Assembly (NCBI GenBank): GCA_036388895.1
Contig: DASVQY010000028.1
Span: 69,569 to 133,568, forward strand
From: SXVE01 sp036388895
Lineage (GTDB): Bacteria > Acidobacteriota > Blastocatellia > Pyrinomonadales > Pyrinomonadaceae
DNA length: 64,000 bases
Direction: 5' to 3'
Numbering within the stretch: position 1 is the first letter of the stretch; every line of letters begins with the position of its first letter. Below are positions 15,289 through 23,865 of this stretch, piece after piece. A program made the position numbers and the translations under genes. The notes under the pieces are model-generated. The model saw only the letters and a list, made by a program, of their open reading frames with translations. It searched no databases and was not told where the DNA came from.

Positions 15289-16071
15289 ATGCTCGAAAAC
15301 TTTGCCAAAGTTGTCAAATCCGATTCGGAAGAAGCGAAACTGCTCGCGAAAATTGATTTCGCCAGGCTCCCGCAGCACGTCGCGATAATAATGGATGGCA
15401 ACGGACGCTGGGCGAAACAGCGCGGTAAACCGAGAATTTTCGGGCATCGCGCCGGAGCCGAATCGGTTCGCGCCATTCTCGATACTTGCGCTCGATTGCA
15501 AATCAAAGCCGTTACGCTGTACGCTTTTTCGACTGAAAATTGGAAACGTCCCGAAGACGAAGTTTCCGGTTTGATGCAGATGCTCAAACTTTATCTGAAA
15601 AAAGAATTAAAAACGGTTCACAATAACAACATAAAATTTCAGGCAATCGGGAAAATCGAAGGTCTTTCAGAAGATTTGCAAAAGCAGATCGAGAATGCGA
15701 TGCAGCATACGGCAAAAAACACCGGAACTGTTTTAAGCGTCGCGCTCAATTACGGCGGGCGCGCCGAGATTACCGAAGCGTGCCGAAAAGCCGTTCTCGA
15801 TTTACAGAAAAGCGGGAAATCGTCGAACGATTTGACCGAAGCCGACATCGAAGCAAATCTTTACACGCGCGGATTGCCGGAAGTTGATTTAATGATTCGC
15901 ACGAGCGGCGAATTTCGCATTTCCAACTTTTTATTGTGGCAACTGGCTTACAGCGAAATTTATGTGACGCCGACGCTTTTTCCAGACTTTCGTCGCGAGG
16001 AAATCTTTAAGGCGATTTTAGATTTTCAGAAACGAGAACGCCGATACGGCGGCGTAATGCCACCAGGGTAA
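15289..16071 (+). CDS. uppS: Isoprenyl (undecaprenyl) diphosphate synthase
   Basis: A cis-prenyltransferase that builds the C55 lipid carrier for peptidoglycan and other glycans. The 260-residue protein has the signature VAIIMDGNGRWAKQRG (catalytic Asp36), then GHRAGAESVRAILD and the FSTENWKRP motif. The C-terminal IRTSGEFRISNFLLWQLAYS includes the conserved RTSGE. The N-terminal 28 residues are an ordinary extension. The gene is followed by cdsA after 43 bases, the classical uppS-cdsA order. Confidence 0.96.
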   Translation: MLENFAKVVKSDSEEAKLLAKIDFARLPQHVAIIMDGNGRWAKQRGKPRIFGHRAGAESVRAILDTCARLQIKAVTLYAFSTENWKRPEDEVSGLMQMLKLYLKKELKTVHNNNIKFQAIGKIEGLSEDLQKQIENAMQHTAKNTGTVLSVALNYGGRAEITEACRKAVLDLQKSGKSSNDLTEADIEANLYTRGLPEVDLMIRTSGEFRISNFLLWQLAYSEIYVTPTLFPDFRREEIFKAILDFQKRERRYGGVMPPG

Positions 16072-16114
16072 GAGCTTTAAATATTTACCTTTATCTCTTA
16101 ATCTTTTATCCTTT

Positions 16115-16975
16115 ATGAACAGTCGTCTCTTAACCGCGCTCGTCGCCCTGCCCGTTTTAATTTTATCAATCATTCTGCCGTATTTTCTGCCCGATTATTC
16201 TTGGGCAAACTGGCTGTTTCTTCTAATTGCGGCTTTGGGGCTGAGCGCGGGACTTTTTGAGTTTTATACGTTTACGAAAAAACTCGAATTAAAAGCCGAC
16301 GCAAGTGTCGGGTATTTAGGCGCAGCGGCGTTTTTTGTCGCTTTTATTTTCGACGCGCCGACGAAAGCGCCGGAGTTACTGGTTTTGACGCTGGCTTTGT
16401 TTCTGATTTTTGTTTTAATCACACAAATGTTCCGGTTTCAAAAGGACTTTTCGAAAATGCTGGTTGGCGTCGGCGTTACAATTTTAGGAGTTTTATATGT
16501 CGTTTTTTTAGGCGGGTTTATCGTCGCGATGCGAAACGGTTTTGAAAACTCGATGGTGCCTCATCTTTCGACGAAATTGCTCGCCTTTTTCTTCACGGTC
16601 GGAATGGGCGCGGATGTCGGAGCTTATTACATTGGCAAAAATTTCGGCAAGCGCAAACTGATTCCAAAAGTTTCGCCGAACAAAACCTGGGAAGGCGCAA
16701 TCGGCGGGCTGATTTTGAGTTCGATATTTGCCGTCGTTGCTTCGTTTTGGTTTTTCCCGGAACTGCCCGTAAAATTTTCGATTCCGCTGGCGATTGTGTT
16801 GACCGTTGTCGGAATTCTGGGCGATTTGGCGGAAAGCGCGATGAAGCGCGGCTCGAACGTGAAAGACGCCGCGAGCATTTTGCCCGGACACGGCGGTTTG
16901 CTCGACAGGCTCGACAGTTTGCTTTTTAGCGCGCCTATCTTGTATTATTTTGCACGGTTTTACTTTTACTATTAA
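16115..16975 (+). CDS. cdsA: Phosphatidate cytidylyltransferase
   Basis: The integral membrane enzyme makes CDP-diacylglycerol from phosphatidate and CTP, the branch point of phospholipid synthesis. The 286-residue protein has about eight membrane helices. The CDS signature near the C-terminus reads SAMKRGSNVKDAASILPGHG, followed by GLLDRLDSLLF; all Asp and Lys residues of the motif are present. GKRKLIPKVSPNKTWEGAIGG is the second conserved block. The gene lies in tandem with uppS. Ten bases after its stop codon begins the leader peptide of the aspS attenuator, so aspS may be transcribed from the uppS-cdsA promoter. Confidence 0.95.
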   Translation: MNSRLLTALVALPVLILSIILPYFLPDYSWANWLFLLIAALGLSAGLFEFYTFTKKLELKADASVGYLGAAAFFVAFIFDAPTKAPELLVLTLALFLIFVLITQMFRFQKDFSKMLVGVGVTILGVLYVVFLGGFIVAMRNGFENSMVPHLSTKLLAFFFTVGMGADVGAYYIGKNFGKRKLIPKVSPNKTWEGAIGGLILSSIFAVVASFWFFPELPVKFSIPLAIVLTVVGILGDLAESAMKRGSNVKDAASILPGHGGLLDRLDSLLFSAPILYYFARFYFYY

Positions 16976-16985
16976 TAAAGTTTTT

Positions 16986-17021
16986 ATGAACGCGGTTCGG
17001 TTTAACGACGATAATAATTGA
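16986..17021 (+). CDS. Putative aspS leader peptide (MNAVRFNDDNN)
   Basis: An 11-codon frame, ATG at 16986 to TGA at 17019-17021, ends with five consecutive Asn or Asp codons (AAC GAC GAT AAT AAT). It lies between cdsA and the terminator just upstream of aspS. A run of codons for the amino acids handled by the downstream synthetase is the hallmark of leader peptides in ribosome-mediated attenuation. The ribosome site is weak (AAAG), but translation could be helped by termination of cdsA ten bases upstream. Nothing about the peptide itself is likely to matter beyond its translation. Confidence 0.65.
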   Translation: MNAVRFNDDNN

Positions 17022-17023
17022 TT

Positions 17024-17086
17024 GGCGAGAGCGTTTTTCTTCGACGTTCCGCCTTTCGTTTATCGCGTAATCGAAAGGCGTTTTTT
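17024..17086 (+). promoter_or_regulatory. Attenuator of aspS: exclusive antiterminator and terminator
   Basis: Terminator: CGCCTTTCG (17050-17058) pairs with CGAAAGGCG (17072-17080), nine perfect pairs, followed by six T (17081-17086). Antiterminator: GGCG-A-GAGCG (17024-17033) pairs with CGTTCCGCC (17045-17053), nine pairs with one bulged A. The two share bases 17050-17053, so they cannot form together. Region 17024-17033 starts two bases after the leader stop codon. A ribosome at that stop codon would cover it and allow termination; one stalled earlier on the Asn/Asp codons would leave it free to form the antiterminator. aspS begins 31 bases after the T run. Confidence 0.75.
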
Positions 17087-17116
17087 ATTTTGTTTAATAC
17101 TTTTTTGAAAAATTTT

Positions 17117-18928
17117 ATGTTGGACGTTTTAGGAAACTTGGAAAAAACGCATTCGTGCGGCGAACTGCGCGAATCGAATGTCGGCGGGCAGGTTGTTTTG
17201 ATGGGCTGGGTGGCGAAAAAGCGCGATTTCGGCATTTTTACTTTTATTGATCTGCGCGACCGCGACGGCATAACGCAGATTGTCGTCAGCGAAGAAGCTG
17301 CAAAAGAAGCGCACGCGAAGGCGAAAAATCTGCGCGGCGAATTCGTCATCGCCGTTCGAGGCGAAGTTGTTTCGCGCGCTGAAGGAACGCACAACGCGAA
17401 ACTCGCGACCGGCGACATCGAAGTTAAAGTCAACGAGCTTTTGATTTTGAACGACGCGAAAACACCGCCGTTTCAACTCGAAGTCGCCGGCTCCGAGAAT
17501 CTGGCGAGTGAAGATACGCGCCTTAAATATCGTTATTTGGATTTGCGCCGCCCGCAGTTGCAGCACAACATACGAATGCGGGCGAAAACGGTCGCCAAAA
17601 TCCGCGAGTTTATGGATTCGCAGGGGTTTATCGAAATCGAAACGCCGATTTTGCTGAAATCCACGCCCGAAGGCGCGCGTGATTTCATCGTTCCTTCGCG
17701 CATTCACACGAGCAAGTTTTTCGCGCTGCCGCAATCGCCGCAGATTCTGAAACAGCTTTGTATGATTTCCGGTTTCGACAAATATTATCAAATCGCGCGA
17801 TGCTTCCGCGACGAAGATTTGCGCGCCGACCGGCAGCCGGAATTTACACAGCTCGACGTGGAAATGAGTTTTGCGAATCAGGAAATGGTTTATCGCGTTA
17901 TCGAAGGAATGTTTCAAAGCGTTTTTCGTTTGATGGGCGTTGAACTTCCCGAACGCTTTCCGCGAATGACTTACGCCGAAGCGATGCGCCGCTACGGAAG
18001 CGATAAACCGGATACACGTTTTGAAATGGAACTTGTAGATTTATCGGAAAATCTAGGAGGAACCGATTTCGCGCCGTTCGCTTCCGCGCTGGAAAACAAG
18101 GGCGAAATCAAAGCAATTGTCGCTAAAAGTAAAGCTGACTATTCGCGCAAACAACTTGACGAATTGCAGGAATTCGTCAAGCGTTACGGAGCGGGCGCAC
18201 TTGCCTGGATAAAATTGGGCGAAGCGGAAACTACTTCTTCTCTTTTGAAAGTTTTGGGCGAGGCGAAAATCGCCGAACTCGCATCAGCCGCAAACGCGGA
18301 AAAAGGCGATGCCGTTTTGATTGTCGCTGGTCGCAAGTCGGTTGTTGCGGCGAGTCTCGGCGCGCTTCGTCTGGAAGTTGCAAAACGCGAAAACCTGATT
18401 CCGAAAGATGTTTTCAAAACTTTAATGGTAGTTGATTTTCCGATGTTTGAGTATGACGAAGATACGGGAAATTACGCGGCGGCTCATCATCCGTTCACTT
18501 CGCCGATGGACGAAGATTTGGAGATGTTCAAACGCGCCGTCGAAAACGAAAGCGAGCGGCATCTGCTCGGGCGTGTTCGCGCAAAGGCTTACGACGCCGT
18601 TATCAACGGCATCGAGTGCGCGGGCGGTTCGATTCGTATTCATCAGCGCGATGTTCAGGCATTGAATTTCAAAGCTCTCGGACTCTCAAAGGAAAAAGCG
18701 CGCGAGCGTTTCGGCTTTTTCCTAGAAGCTTTGGAATACGGAACGCCGCCGCACGGCGGTTTCGCTGCCGGTATCGAGCGAACTTTGATGGCTTTACTGC
18801 AAACCGATAACATTCGTGATTTGATCGCCTTTCCGAAAACCGCTTCGGCGCAGGATTTGATGATGGATTCGCCGGGCGATGTTGACGAGGCGCAGCTGAA
18901 AGAATTAGGAATAAAAATCGTTGAATAA
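17117..18928 (+). CDS. aspS: Aspartyl-tRNA synthetase, bacterial type
   Basis: A class II synthetase that charges tRNA-Asp, and in non-discriminating forms also tRNA-Asn with Asp. The 603 residues hold the anticodon-binding OB fold (about 1-110, VVLMGWVAKKRDFGIFTFID), class II motif 2 (YYQIARCFRDEDLRADRQPE) and the bacterial GAD insertion (about 290-420). Motif 3 near the end is GFAAGIERTLMALL. The residue that is Leu in E. coli and His in some non-discriminating enzymes is Phe here (KKRDFG), so specificity is not settled. The frame is open from 17018 through the terminator hairpin; ATG 17117 (MLDVLGNLEK) fits the family. An attenuator precedes it. Confidence 0.95.
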   Translation: MLDVLGNLEKTHSCGELRESNVGGQVVLMGWVAKKRDFGIFTFIDLRDRDGITQIVVSEEAAKEAHAKAKNLRGEFVIAVRGEVVSRAEGTHNAKLATGDIEVKVNELLILNDAKTPPFQLEVAGSENLASEDTRLKYRYLDLRRPQLQHNIRMRAKTVAKIREFMDSQGFIEIETPILLKSTPEGARDFIVPSRIHTSKFFALPQSPQILKQLCMISGFDKYYQIARCFRDEDLRADRQPEFTQLDVEMSFANQEMVYRVIEGMFQSVFRLMGVELPERFPRMTYAEAMRRYGSDKPDTRFEMELVDLSENLGGTDFAPFASALENKGEIKAIVAKSKADYSRKQLDELQEFVKRYGAGALAWIKLGEAETTSSLLKVLGEAKIAELASAANAEKGDAVLIVAGRKSVVAASLGALRLEVAKRENLIPKDVFKTLMVVDFPMFEYDEDTGNYAAAHHPFTSPMDEDLEMFKRAVENESERHLLGRVRAKAYDAVINGIECAGGSIRIHQRDVQALNFKALGLSKEKARERFGFFLEALEYGTPPHGGFAAGIERTLMALLQTDNIRDLIAFPKTASAQDLMMDSPGDVDEAQLKELGIKIVE

Positions 18929-18930
18929 AT

Positions 18931-19179
18931 ATGGGGAACGATTATTTACTCGCTTTTGAACTTAATAAAGATAAAGATGAATTGGAAATTTTTACTGATT
19001 CGAGCGGGCTTAAATTATTAATTGAGGAGTTAAATAAACTCCTCAATTCTGCTGAAAAGGGCAATAATGATCATACTCATTTAATGACTGAAGATTGGGG
19101 CGGAAATGAGTTAACATCAAAAGCCCAAAGTGGAGAAGTTTTGAATCACGTTAAAATCCACTGTTTGAACAAAAATTGA
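18931..19179 (+). CDS. Small protein resembling immunity protein family Imm32
   Basis: An 82-residue acidic, probably cytosolic protein. The central segment HTHLMTEDWGGNELTSKA with a following VLNHVKIHCLN recalls the Imm32 family of polymorphic-toxin immunity proteins; this is pattern recognition without a search. The start is two bases after the aspS stop codon and there is no ribosome site, so translation is probably coupled to aspS. No toxin, Rhs or secretion gene lies next to it, which makes it an orphan immunity-like gene, or a housekeeping relative of that family. Confidence 0.5.
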   Translation: MGNDYLLAFELNKDKDELEIFTDSSGLKLLIEELNKLLNSAEKGNNDHTHLMTEDWGGNELTSKAQSGEVLNHVKIHCLNKN

Positions 19180-19224
19180 TTTTTCCGAACTAAACTTGAC
19201 ACGATGTCGTAAAATCTAAAAACA

Positions 19225-19842
19225 ATGGCAAAGAAAAAGTTCGACACAAATCCGCTCGATCCTGATTTTCCCGAAAAAGTGAAGGAAAAGGAAACTGTCG
19301 TTTTGCCGAAAAACGCTTACGTCACTTCCGAAATTCCGCCGCCTAGCGTGACCGAAGAGCAGACTCGCCGGTTTGAAGGAAATAATTTCAGCGAATATCA
19401 ATCGCCGTATAACGGGCAAAATATTCCGGCAAATTATCAAACGGCGCGGCTTGCCGATATGAACAAATCTTCTTCGCGCAAAGTGGATAAAATCGGTTTG
19501 CCGGAAAATATCTTAACCGCGCTGCCTTATCTGCCTTTCTGGATCGGTTTGATTGCGGGATTGATAATTTTATTTTTAGTTCCGAAAAGCGAAACAAAGG
19601 TGCGTTTTCACGCGGCGCAGGGGCTGGCGGCGCACATCGGGATTTTGATTATCACGACGATTTTAAGCGGCGTCGGCAACGTGACGAATTTGGCGAACGT
19701 CGGGAATATGATTTTCTCGATTGTCACGACAATTATGCTCGTTATTTTTGCCTTCAAAGCGTGGCGGGGAAAACCGGTTCATATCGAATCAGTTGATGAT
19801 TTGACCGAATGGCTCGAAGATAAAATTAAACCGAAAGAATAA
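19225..19842 (+). CDS. DUF4870-like membrane protein
   Basis: A 205-residue protein. The first 95 residues are hydrophilic, Pro/Asn/Gln rich and probably disordered. The C-terminal part holds about three membrane helices in the pattern seen in DUF4870/Tic20-like proteins: LTALPYLPFWIGLIAGLIIL, then the motif KVRFHAAQGLAAH, then LANVGNMIFSIVTTIMLVIF. The motif with RFHAxQ between helices is the most telling. Function is unknown. It is followed by a zinc-ribbon membrane protein after 32 bases, and the two may form a unit. Confidence 0.7.
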   Translation: MAKKKFDTNPLDPDFPEKVKEKETVVLPKNAYVTSEIPPPSVTEEQTRRFEGNNFSEYQSPYNGQNIPANYQTARLADMNKSSSRKVDKIGLPENILTALPYLPFWIGLIAGLIILFLVPKSETKVRFHAAQGLAAHIGILIITTILSGVGNVTNLANVGNMIFSIVTTIMLVIFAFKAWRGKPVHIESVDDLTEWLEDKIKPKE

Positions 19843-19874
19843 ATTTATCGAAAACAACGAAGAAGGTGTGAGCG

Positions 19875-20324
19875 ATGTTTTGTGCAAATTGCGGCGTTCA
19901 AATAAAGCAGGAACTGAATTACTGCAATTACTGCGGTGCGAGGGTTTCTAAACTCGAACTGGAAACTCAAAAATCGGTTGCCGAAAATCTTTCGTCGTCG
20001 GTCGGCTATATCGGCGGTTCCGGGCTGTTCTGTTTTATTTTCGTCGTTTTGATTCTTGTTAAAAACGGCGTTCATCCGACGGCTCTGGTTTTTATTTCGA
20101 TGTTTTATCTGGCGGCGCTTTTTGCGATTTGTTCTTTAATCATTCGACAAGCGGCGGTTCTTTCAAAAAAATCTTTACCGAGTAACAACGATATTCAATC
20201 CAATTTTCAAACCGGTCAATTAAATTCGGCGAGCACGGCGCGGCTTGAAGAATATCGCGAGCCCGCCGTCAGCGTAACCGAAAATACGACTCGCACGCTT
20301 GATAAAATCGAATCAAAAATTTAG
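19875..20324 (+). CDS. Zinc-ribbon membrane protein
   Basis: A 149-residue protein. The N-terminal zinc ribbon has the pattern CxxC-x11-CxxC (FCANCGVQIKQELNYCNYCG, Cys3, Cys6, Cys18 and Cys21). Two membrane helices follow at about residues 50-68 and 75-95 (LFCFIFVVLILV, FYLAALFAICSLII). The C-terminus is polar. Such zinc-ribbon/TM proteins are common and poorly characterised. AAGGTG nine bases before the ATG is a good ribosome site. The stop codon is two bases from that of the convergent transporter gene. Confidence 0.75.
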   Translation: MFCANCGVQIKQELNYCNYCGARVSKLELETQKSVAENLSSSVGYIGGSGLFCFIFVVLILVKNGVHPTALVFISMFYLAALFAICSLIIRQAAVLSKKSLPSNNDIQSNFQTGQLNSASTARLEEYREPAVSVTENTTRTLDKIESKI

Positions 20325-20326
20325 TT

Positions 20327-21853
20327 TCAGCGAAGGAACGGTGCGAGCAAACTGAGTAAAACTATAATCACGATTGCGCCGAAAATGTCGAGAAGAATTC
20401 CGTAACGCACCATTTTCATCAGCGGAATGTAACCCGAACCGTAAACAATCGCGTTGCACGGCGTCGAAACCGGAAGCATAAAACCGAGACTCGCGCCGAA
20501 CGTCGCGCCGAGCGCCGGAATCAGCGGGTCGGCTCCCTGAGCTTTGGCGATTGCTATTACAACCGGAACGACCATATTCGCCGAAGCCGTATTCGATGTC
20601 GTTTCGGAAATCAGAACGGCGACAATAACCGAAGCGACAAGCAAACCGAATTCGCCGCTCAAAGGCAGAAATCCTGTTAAACTAACGCCGATTGACTCCG
20701 CCAGCCCGGTTTGAAATGAAAGCACGCCGAGCGCGAATCCGCCGCCGTAAAGCAGCACGACGCCCCAATCAATTTTCACCGCTTCATTCCAGGTTATAGC
20801 TTTTTCGCCCGGTTCGTTTCCCGGCAAAAGAAACAATAAAATCGCGCCGGCAATCGCTCCGACCGCTTCGGGCAAACGAGTGTTTATCGTTTTGTAAATT
20901 TCGCTCGTCTCGCCGGCGAAAAGCGCGATTAAGCCGGAAAAAATCCAAAGCGTGATTGCCGCTCCGAAAGCGATTACGGTGGATTTCTGCGCCCGCGTCC
21001 AATTGCCGAGCTCGGTTTTTTCGCGCCTAATCATTTCCGCGCTGCCCTCGATTTCTTTGACTCCAGCCGGCGCGAGGTAATTGAGATACAAATAAAGAAA
21101 CAAATAAAGCACAATGACAATCGGCGCTCCGATCATCATCCATTTGAAGAACGAAATTTCCGCTCCGACCAGCTGGCGTATGAATCCGAGTCCGATGACG
21201 TTCGGCGGAGTTCCGATGGGCGTGGCGAGTCCGCCGATTGAGGCGGCAAAAGACGTTATCAGCATCAATGCCGTCGCGTAATTGCGATTGATTTTTACTC
21301 CGGTTTCCTTTTCTTGCTTGAAAAGAAACGTGATGATGGACATTCCGATGGCGAACATCATCGCAGTCGTCGCCGTATTGGAAATCCAGCCGGAAATAAA
21401 CGCCGTGACGGCACCGAAAGCGAATAAAATTCGGCTAGGGCGCGCGCCGATCCATTTTAGCGACAAAACCCCGTAAGCGAATCGTTTGTCGAGATCGTGC
21501 AGAAAAATCGCCCTTGCCAGGATAAACGAGCCGATGAAAAGGAACATCAGCGGATCGGCGAACGGCGCGAAAACGTCTTTTGCCGGAGCAACTTTGAACA
21601 AAACGCACAGCGCCGCGCCGATCAAAGCCGTCACAGGCATCGGCAAACTTTCGCAAATCCATAAAATGATAACGATGGCGATAATCGCCGCCAGATTGTG
21701 CGCTTCGGGTTTGAGATTTAAGGGCGCGAAATAAATCGCCAGAAAAGCGAACGGCGCGAGGAAAAATCCGGCGCGGTTGCGCCAAAGTTCAAAACGCGCC
21801 TCCGCCGGGCTTATGACTTCTTTTACGTCAATATCTTCTTCAACTAATGACAT
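20327..21853 (-). CDS. DASS/SLC13 family anion symporter
   Basis: A 508-residue sodium-coupled carrier for dicarboxylates, sulfate or similar divalent anions in the inner membrane, with about 11-12 helices. Both substrate/sodium motifs of the family are present: SNTATTAMMFAIG and, near the C-terminus, ETTSNTASANMVVPVV. A GLATPIGTPPNVIGLGF hairpin and a LGFMLPVSTPCNAIVYGSG hairpin are the two re-entrant loops. The substrate is not clear from sequence. The frame begins at a TTG 21862, but ATG 21853 is the likelier start. It lies five bases after cstA, so the two transporters are co-transcribed. Confidence 0.9.
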   Translation of the reverse strand: MSLVEEDIDVKEVISPAEARFELWRNRAGFFLAPFAFLAIYFAPLNLKPEAHNLAAIIAIVIILWICESLPMPVTALIGAALCVLFKVAPAKDVFAPFADPLMFLFIGSFILARAIFLHDLDKRFAYGVLSLKWIGARPSRILFAFGAVTAFISGWISNTATTAMMFAIGMSIITFLFKQEKETGVKINRNYATALMLITSFAASIGGLATPIGTPPNVIGLGFIRQLVGAEISFFKWMMIGAPIVIVLYLFLYLYLNYLAPAGVKEIEGSAEMIRREKTELGNWTRAQKSTVIAFGAAITLWIFSGLIALFAGETSEIYKTINTRLPEAVGAIAGAILLFLLPGNEPGEKAITWNEAVKIDWGVVLLYGGGFALGVLSFQTGLAESIGVSLTGFLPLSGEFGLLVASVIVAVLISETTSNTASANMVVPVVIAIAKAQGADPLIPALGATFGASLGFMLPVSTPCNAIVYGSGYIPLMKMVRYGILLDIFGAIVIIVLLSLLAPFLR

Positions 21854-21858
21854 TTTTA

Positions 21859-23538
21859 TCAAATATTTTCGGCTATTAATTCGCCTTTACTTTTTTCGCC
21901 GCGCAATTTCAGAATCGCCGTAATGACCAGATAAATCGCCAGCGAAATCAAAGCGAGCGAAGCCAAACCGTTGACGAATTTAATGTCGAAACCGTTCGCT
22001 GCCTGAAAATTGCCGATGACCATACTCGTCAAAGCCCAAAGCGTAATTGTCAGAACAAAAAGCATCGGCAAAAGCGTAAAAGCGATTCTTTGACGGGCTT
22101 GATAAAGCCACGCCGTTATCGAAAGCAGAGTTAATGCGGCGAGCAGTTGATTCGACGCGCCGAACAGCGTCCAAAAATCGTTCCAGCTTCCTCTCGGCGC
22201 GATAAGAGCGCAAATGAACGGCACGAAAATAGTCGCCAGAGTTCCGATTACCGCTCCGATTTTTCCTTTTAATCCGAATAATTCCTGAACGATATAACGA
22301 CCGAGCCGCAAAGAAACGTCTAAAGTATCGAAAACAAACGTCGAAAAAGCCATCGCGCCGAACGTGACGGCGAACGGCAAATTCTCTTTGCCGATGAGAA
22401 TAGTTAAAAATTCGCCGATGCCGTTGCCGTAAATCTTTCCCGGCGAAACGCCTTTCGCCGCGTCCGAAGCAACGATCATAATCGTGACCAGCGCGATGAA
22501 CGCGACGAAGCCTTCCGCCAGCATCGCGCCGTAACCAACGGATTTCGCGTGCGATTCTTTGTCAATCTGTTTCGATGTCGTTCCCGAACATACTAATCCG
22601 TGAAAACCCGAGCAAGCGCCGCAGGCAATCGTCACGAAAAGAAACGGAAACAGCATTCCGGTCATTCCGCCGACATCCCATGACTTAAAGTGCGGCTGCT
22701 GAATCTCGTAACCGCCGAAAAAAATGCCGATAATGCCCACGGCGATTGCCGTATAAAGAACAAAACCGCCGAGATAACCGCGCGGCTGCAGCAGCGCCCA
22801 AACCGGAACGAGCGACGCGGCGATGCAGTAAAACAGAATCAAAACCGCCCAGCTCGTGTGGTCGAGCAAAAAAACGGTGGAAAACTTCGTTCCGAGATAA
22901 GAAAGCGCGAAAGTCGCGGGCACAAAAATGACGGTTGACAACCAAAGCGGCGGCTTTAGATATTTTTCGACTAAACCCAACACGATTGAAAGTCCCAGAT
23001 ACGTTATGCTCGCAAAAGCGACCGCGCCGCCCGGATTAAAGCCAGCAGCGTTTTGCAGCGCTTCGTCGCCGGCGACGAAAGTTCCGGCTGTAATATCCGT
23101 AAATGCGACGATCACGTAAACGAGCGCGATCCAGATAAACGCCATCATCGCTCGCCCGGCGCCGTTTCCCAATTTTTCGCGCGTGATTTCAGCGATTGAC
23201 TGCGCTCCGTGCCGAACGGAAGACGCAAGCGAAGAAAAATCGTGAACCGCGCCGATTAAAACGACGCCGAGCGCGATCCAAAGCAGACACGGAAGCCAGC
23301 CGAACGCCTGACAAGCCAGAATCGGTCCGGCAATCGGACCGGCAGCAGCAATCGCCGAAAAATGCTGTCCGAAAAGATAAAAAGGCTTTGTCGGAATAAA
23401 ATCTTCGCCGTCGTTTATTCGATTAGCGGGCGTTTCGTGTGAATCGTCTAACTTGAATTGTTTCGCAATCCAACGTCCGTAAGCAAAATAACCGAAAACA
23501 AGCCAGATTAAAAAGACTATTGCCAAAGTCGCGAGCAT
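21859..23538 (-). CDS. cstA: CstA family carbon-starvation transporter
   Basis: A 559-residue membrane protein of the shorter CstA class, with about 14 or more helices. The conserved N-terminal block reads RINDGEDFIPTKPFYLFGQH, then AAAGPIAGPILACQAFGWLP. Later blocks include CGACSGFHGLVCSGTTSKQI and the ALIAPRGSWNDFWTLFGASNQ region near the C-terminus. CstA and its paralogue take up peptides and pyruvate in enteric bacteria. GGAG upstream of ATG 23538 is a good ribosome site. With the DASS gene it forms a two-gene carbon-uptake unit on the minus strand. Confidence 0.93.
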   Translation of the reverse strand: MLATLAIVFLIWLVFGYFAYGRWIAKQFKLDDSHETPANRINDGEDFIPTKPFYLFGQHFSAIAAAGPIAGPILACQAFGWLPCLLWIALGVVLIGAVHDFSSLASSVRHGAQSIAEITREKLGNGAGRAMMAFIWIALVYVIVAFTDITAGTFVAGDEALQNAAGFNPGGAVAFASITYLGLSIVLGLVEKYLKPPLWLSTVIFVPATFALSYLGTKFSTVFLLDHTSWAVLILFYCIAASLVPVWALLQPRGYLGGFVLYTAIAVGIIGIFFGGYEIQQPHFKSWDVGGMTGMLFPFLFVTIACGACSGFHGLVCSGTTSKQIDKESHAKSVGYGAMLAEGFVAFIALVTIMIVASDAAKGVSPGKIYGNGIGEFLTILIGKENLPFAVTFGAMAFSTFVFDTLDVSLRLGRYIVQELFGLKGKIGAVIGTLATIFVPFICALIAPRGSWNDFWTLFGASNQLLAALTLLSITAWLYQARQRIAFTLLPMLFVLTITLWALTSMVIGNFQAANGFDIKFVNGLASLALISLAIYLVITAILKLRGEKSKGELIAENI

Positions 23539-23865
23539 AAATTCTCCGAAAAAGTATTTGGAAAGAGGAAAGCGAGATAAATTTACGCTAACTTTAATAT
23601 AAAAAACAAGTTATAAACTGCGATGGAATCCCGATGAATGCGGAAAAATCGGAAAAGATAAAAAAGCGGAGTCAGGGACGGGAAAAATGCTTTTATTTCG
23701 TTAGCGGCTATCTGTTTTTTATTATAAGAAACAATAGCCGCAAAAAAGCACAAAATACATAAAAACAAACTTTAATAAATCGCTTTTTTTGTGAATTTTG
23801 TGCTTTTTTGCGGCTATTTCTTTTCCGCTTATTTCAAATCGCGCGGCGAAATTCGTCTCACTTGT
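23539..23865. other. Intergenic region upstream of cstA
   Basis: Besides the inverted repeat at 23728-23820, this 327-base gap holds the cstA promoter region. I cannot name a convincing -35/-10 pair. A 61-codon minus-strand frame at 23583-23768 is AT-rich, overlaps the repeat and looks like chance. Confidence 0.5.
23728..23820. repeat. Long inverted repeat downstream of the TPR gene
   Basis: TAGCCGCAAAAAAGCACAAA in the left arm (23728-23765) pairs almost perfectly over about 34 bases with the right arm (23784-23820). An extra partial copy of the right arm (AGCGGCTAT) lies at 23703-23711. Its core resembles the repeats at 26015 and 55437. It is 46 bases beyond the nearest stop codon, further than the other members. 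Confidence 0.7.

Noticed and set aside
16976..17116. T-box riboswitch before aspS
   Set aside because: The leader is too short and lacks the T-box sequence and a specifier loop; the leader-peptide model explains the terminator better.
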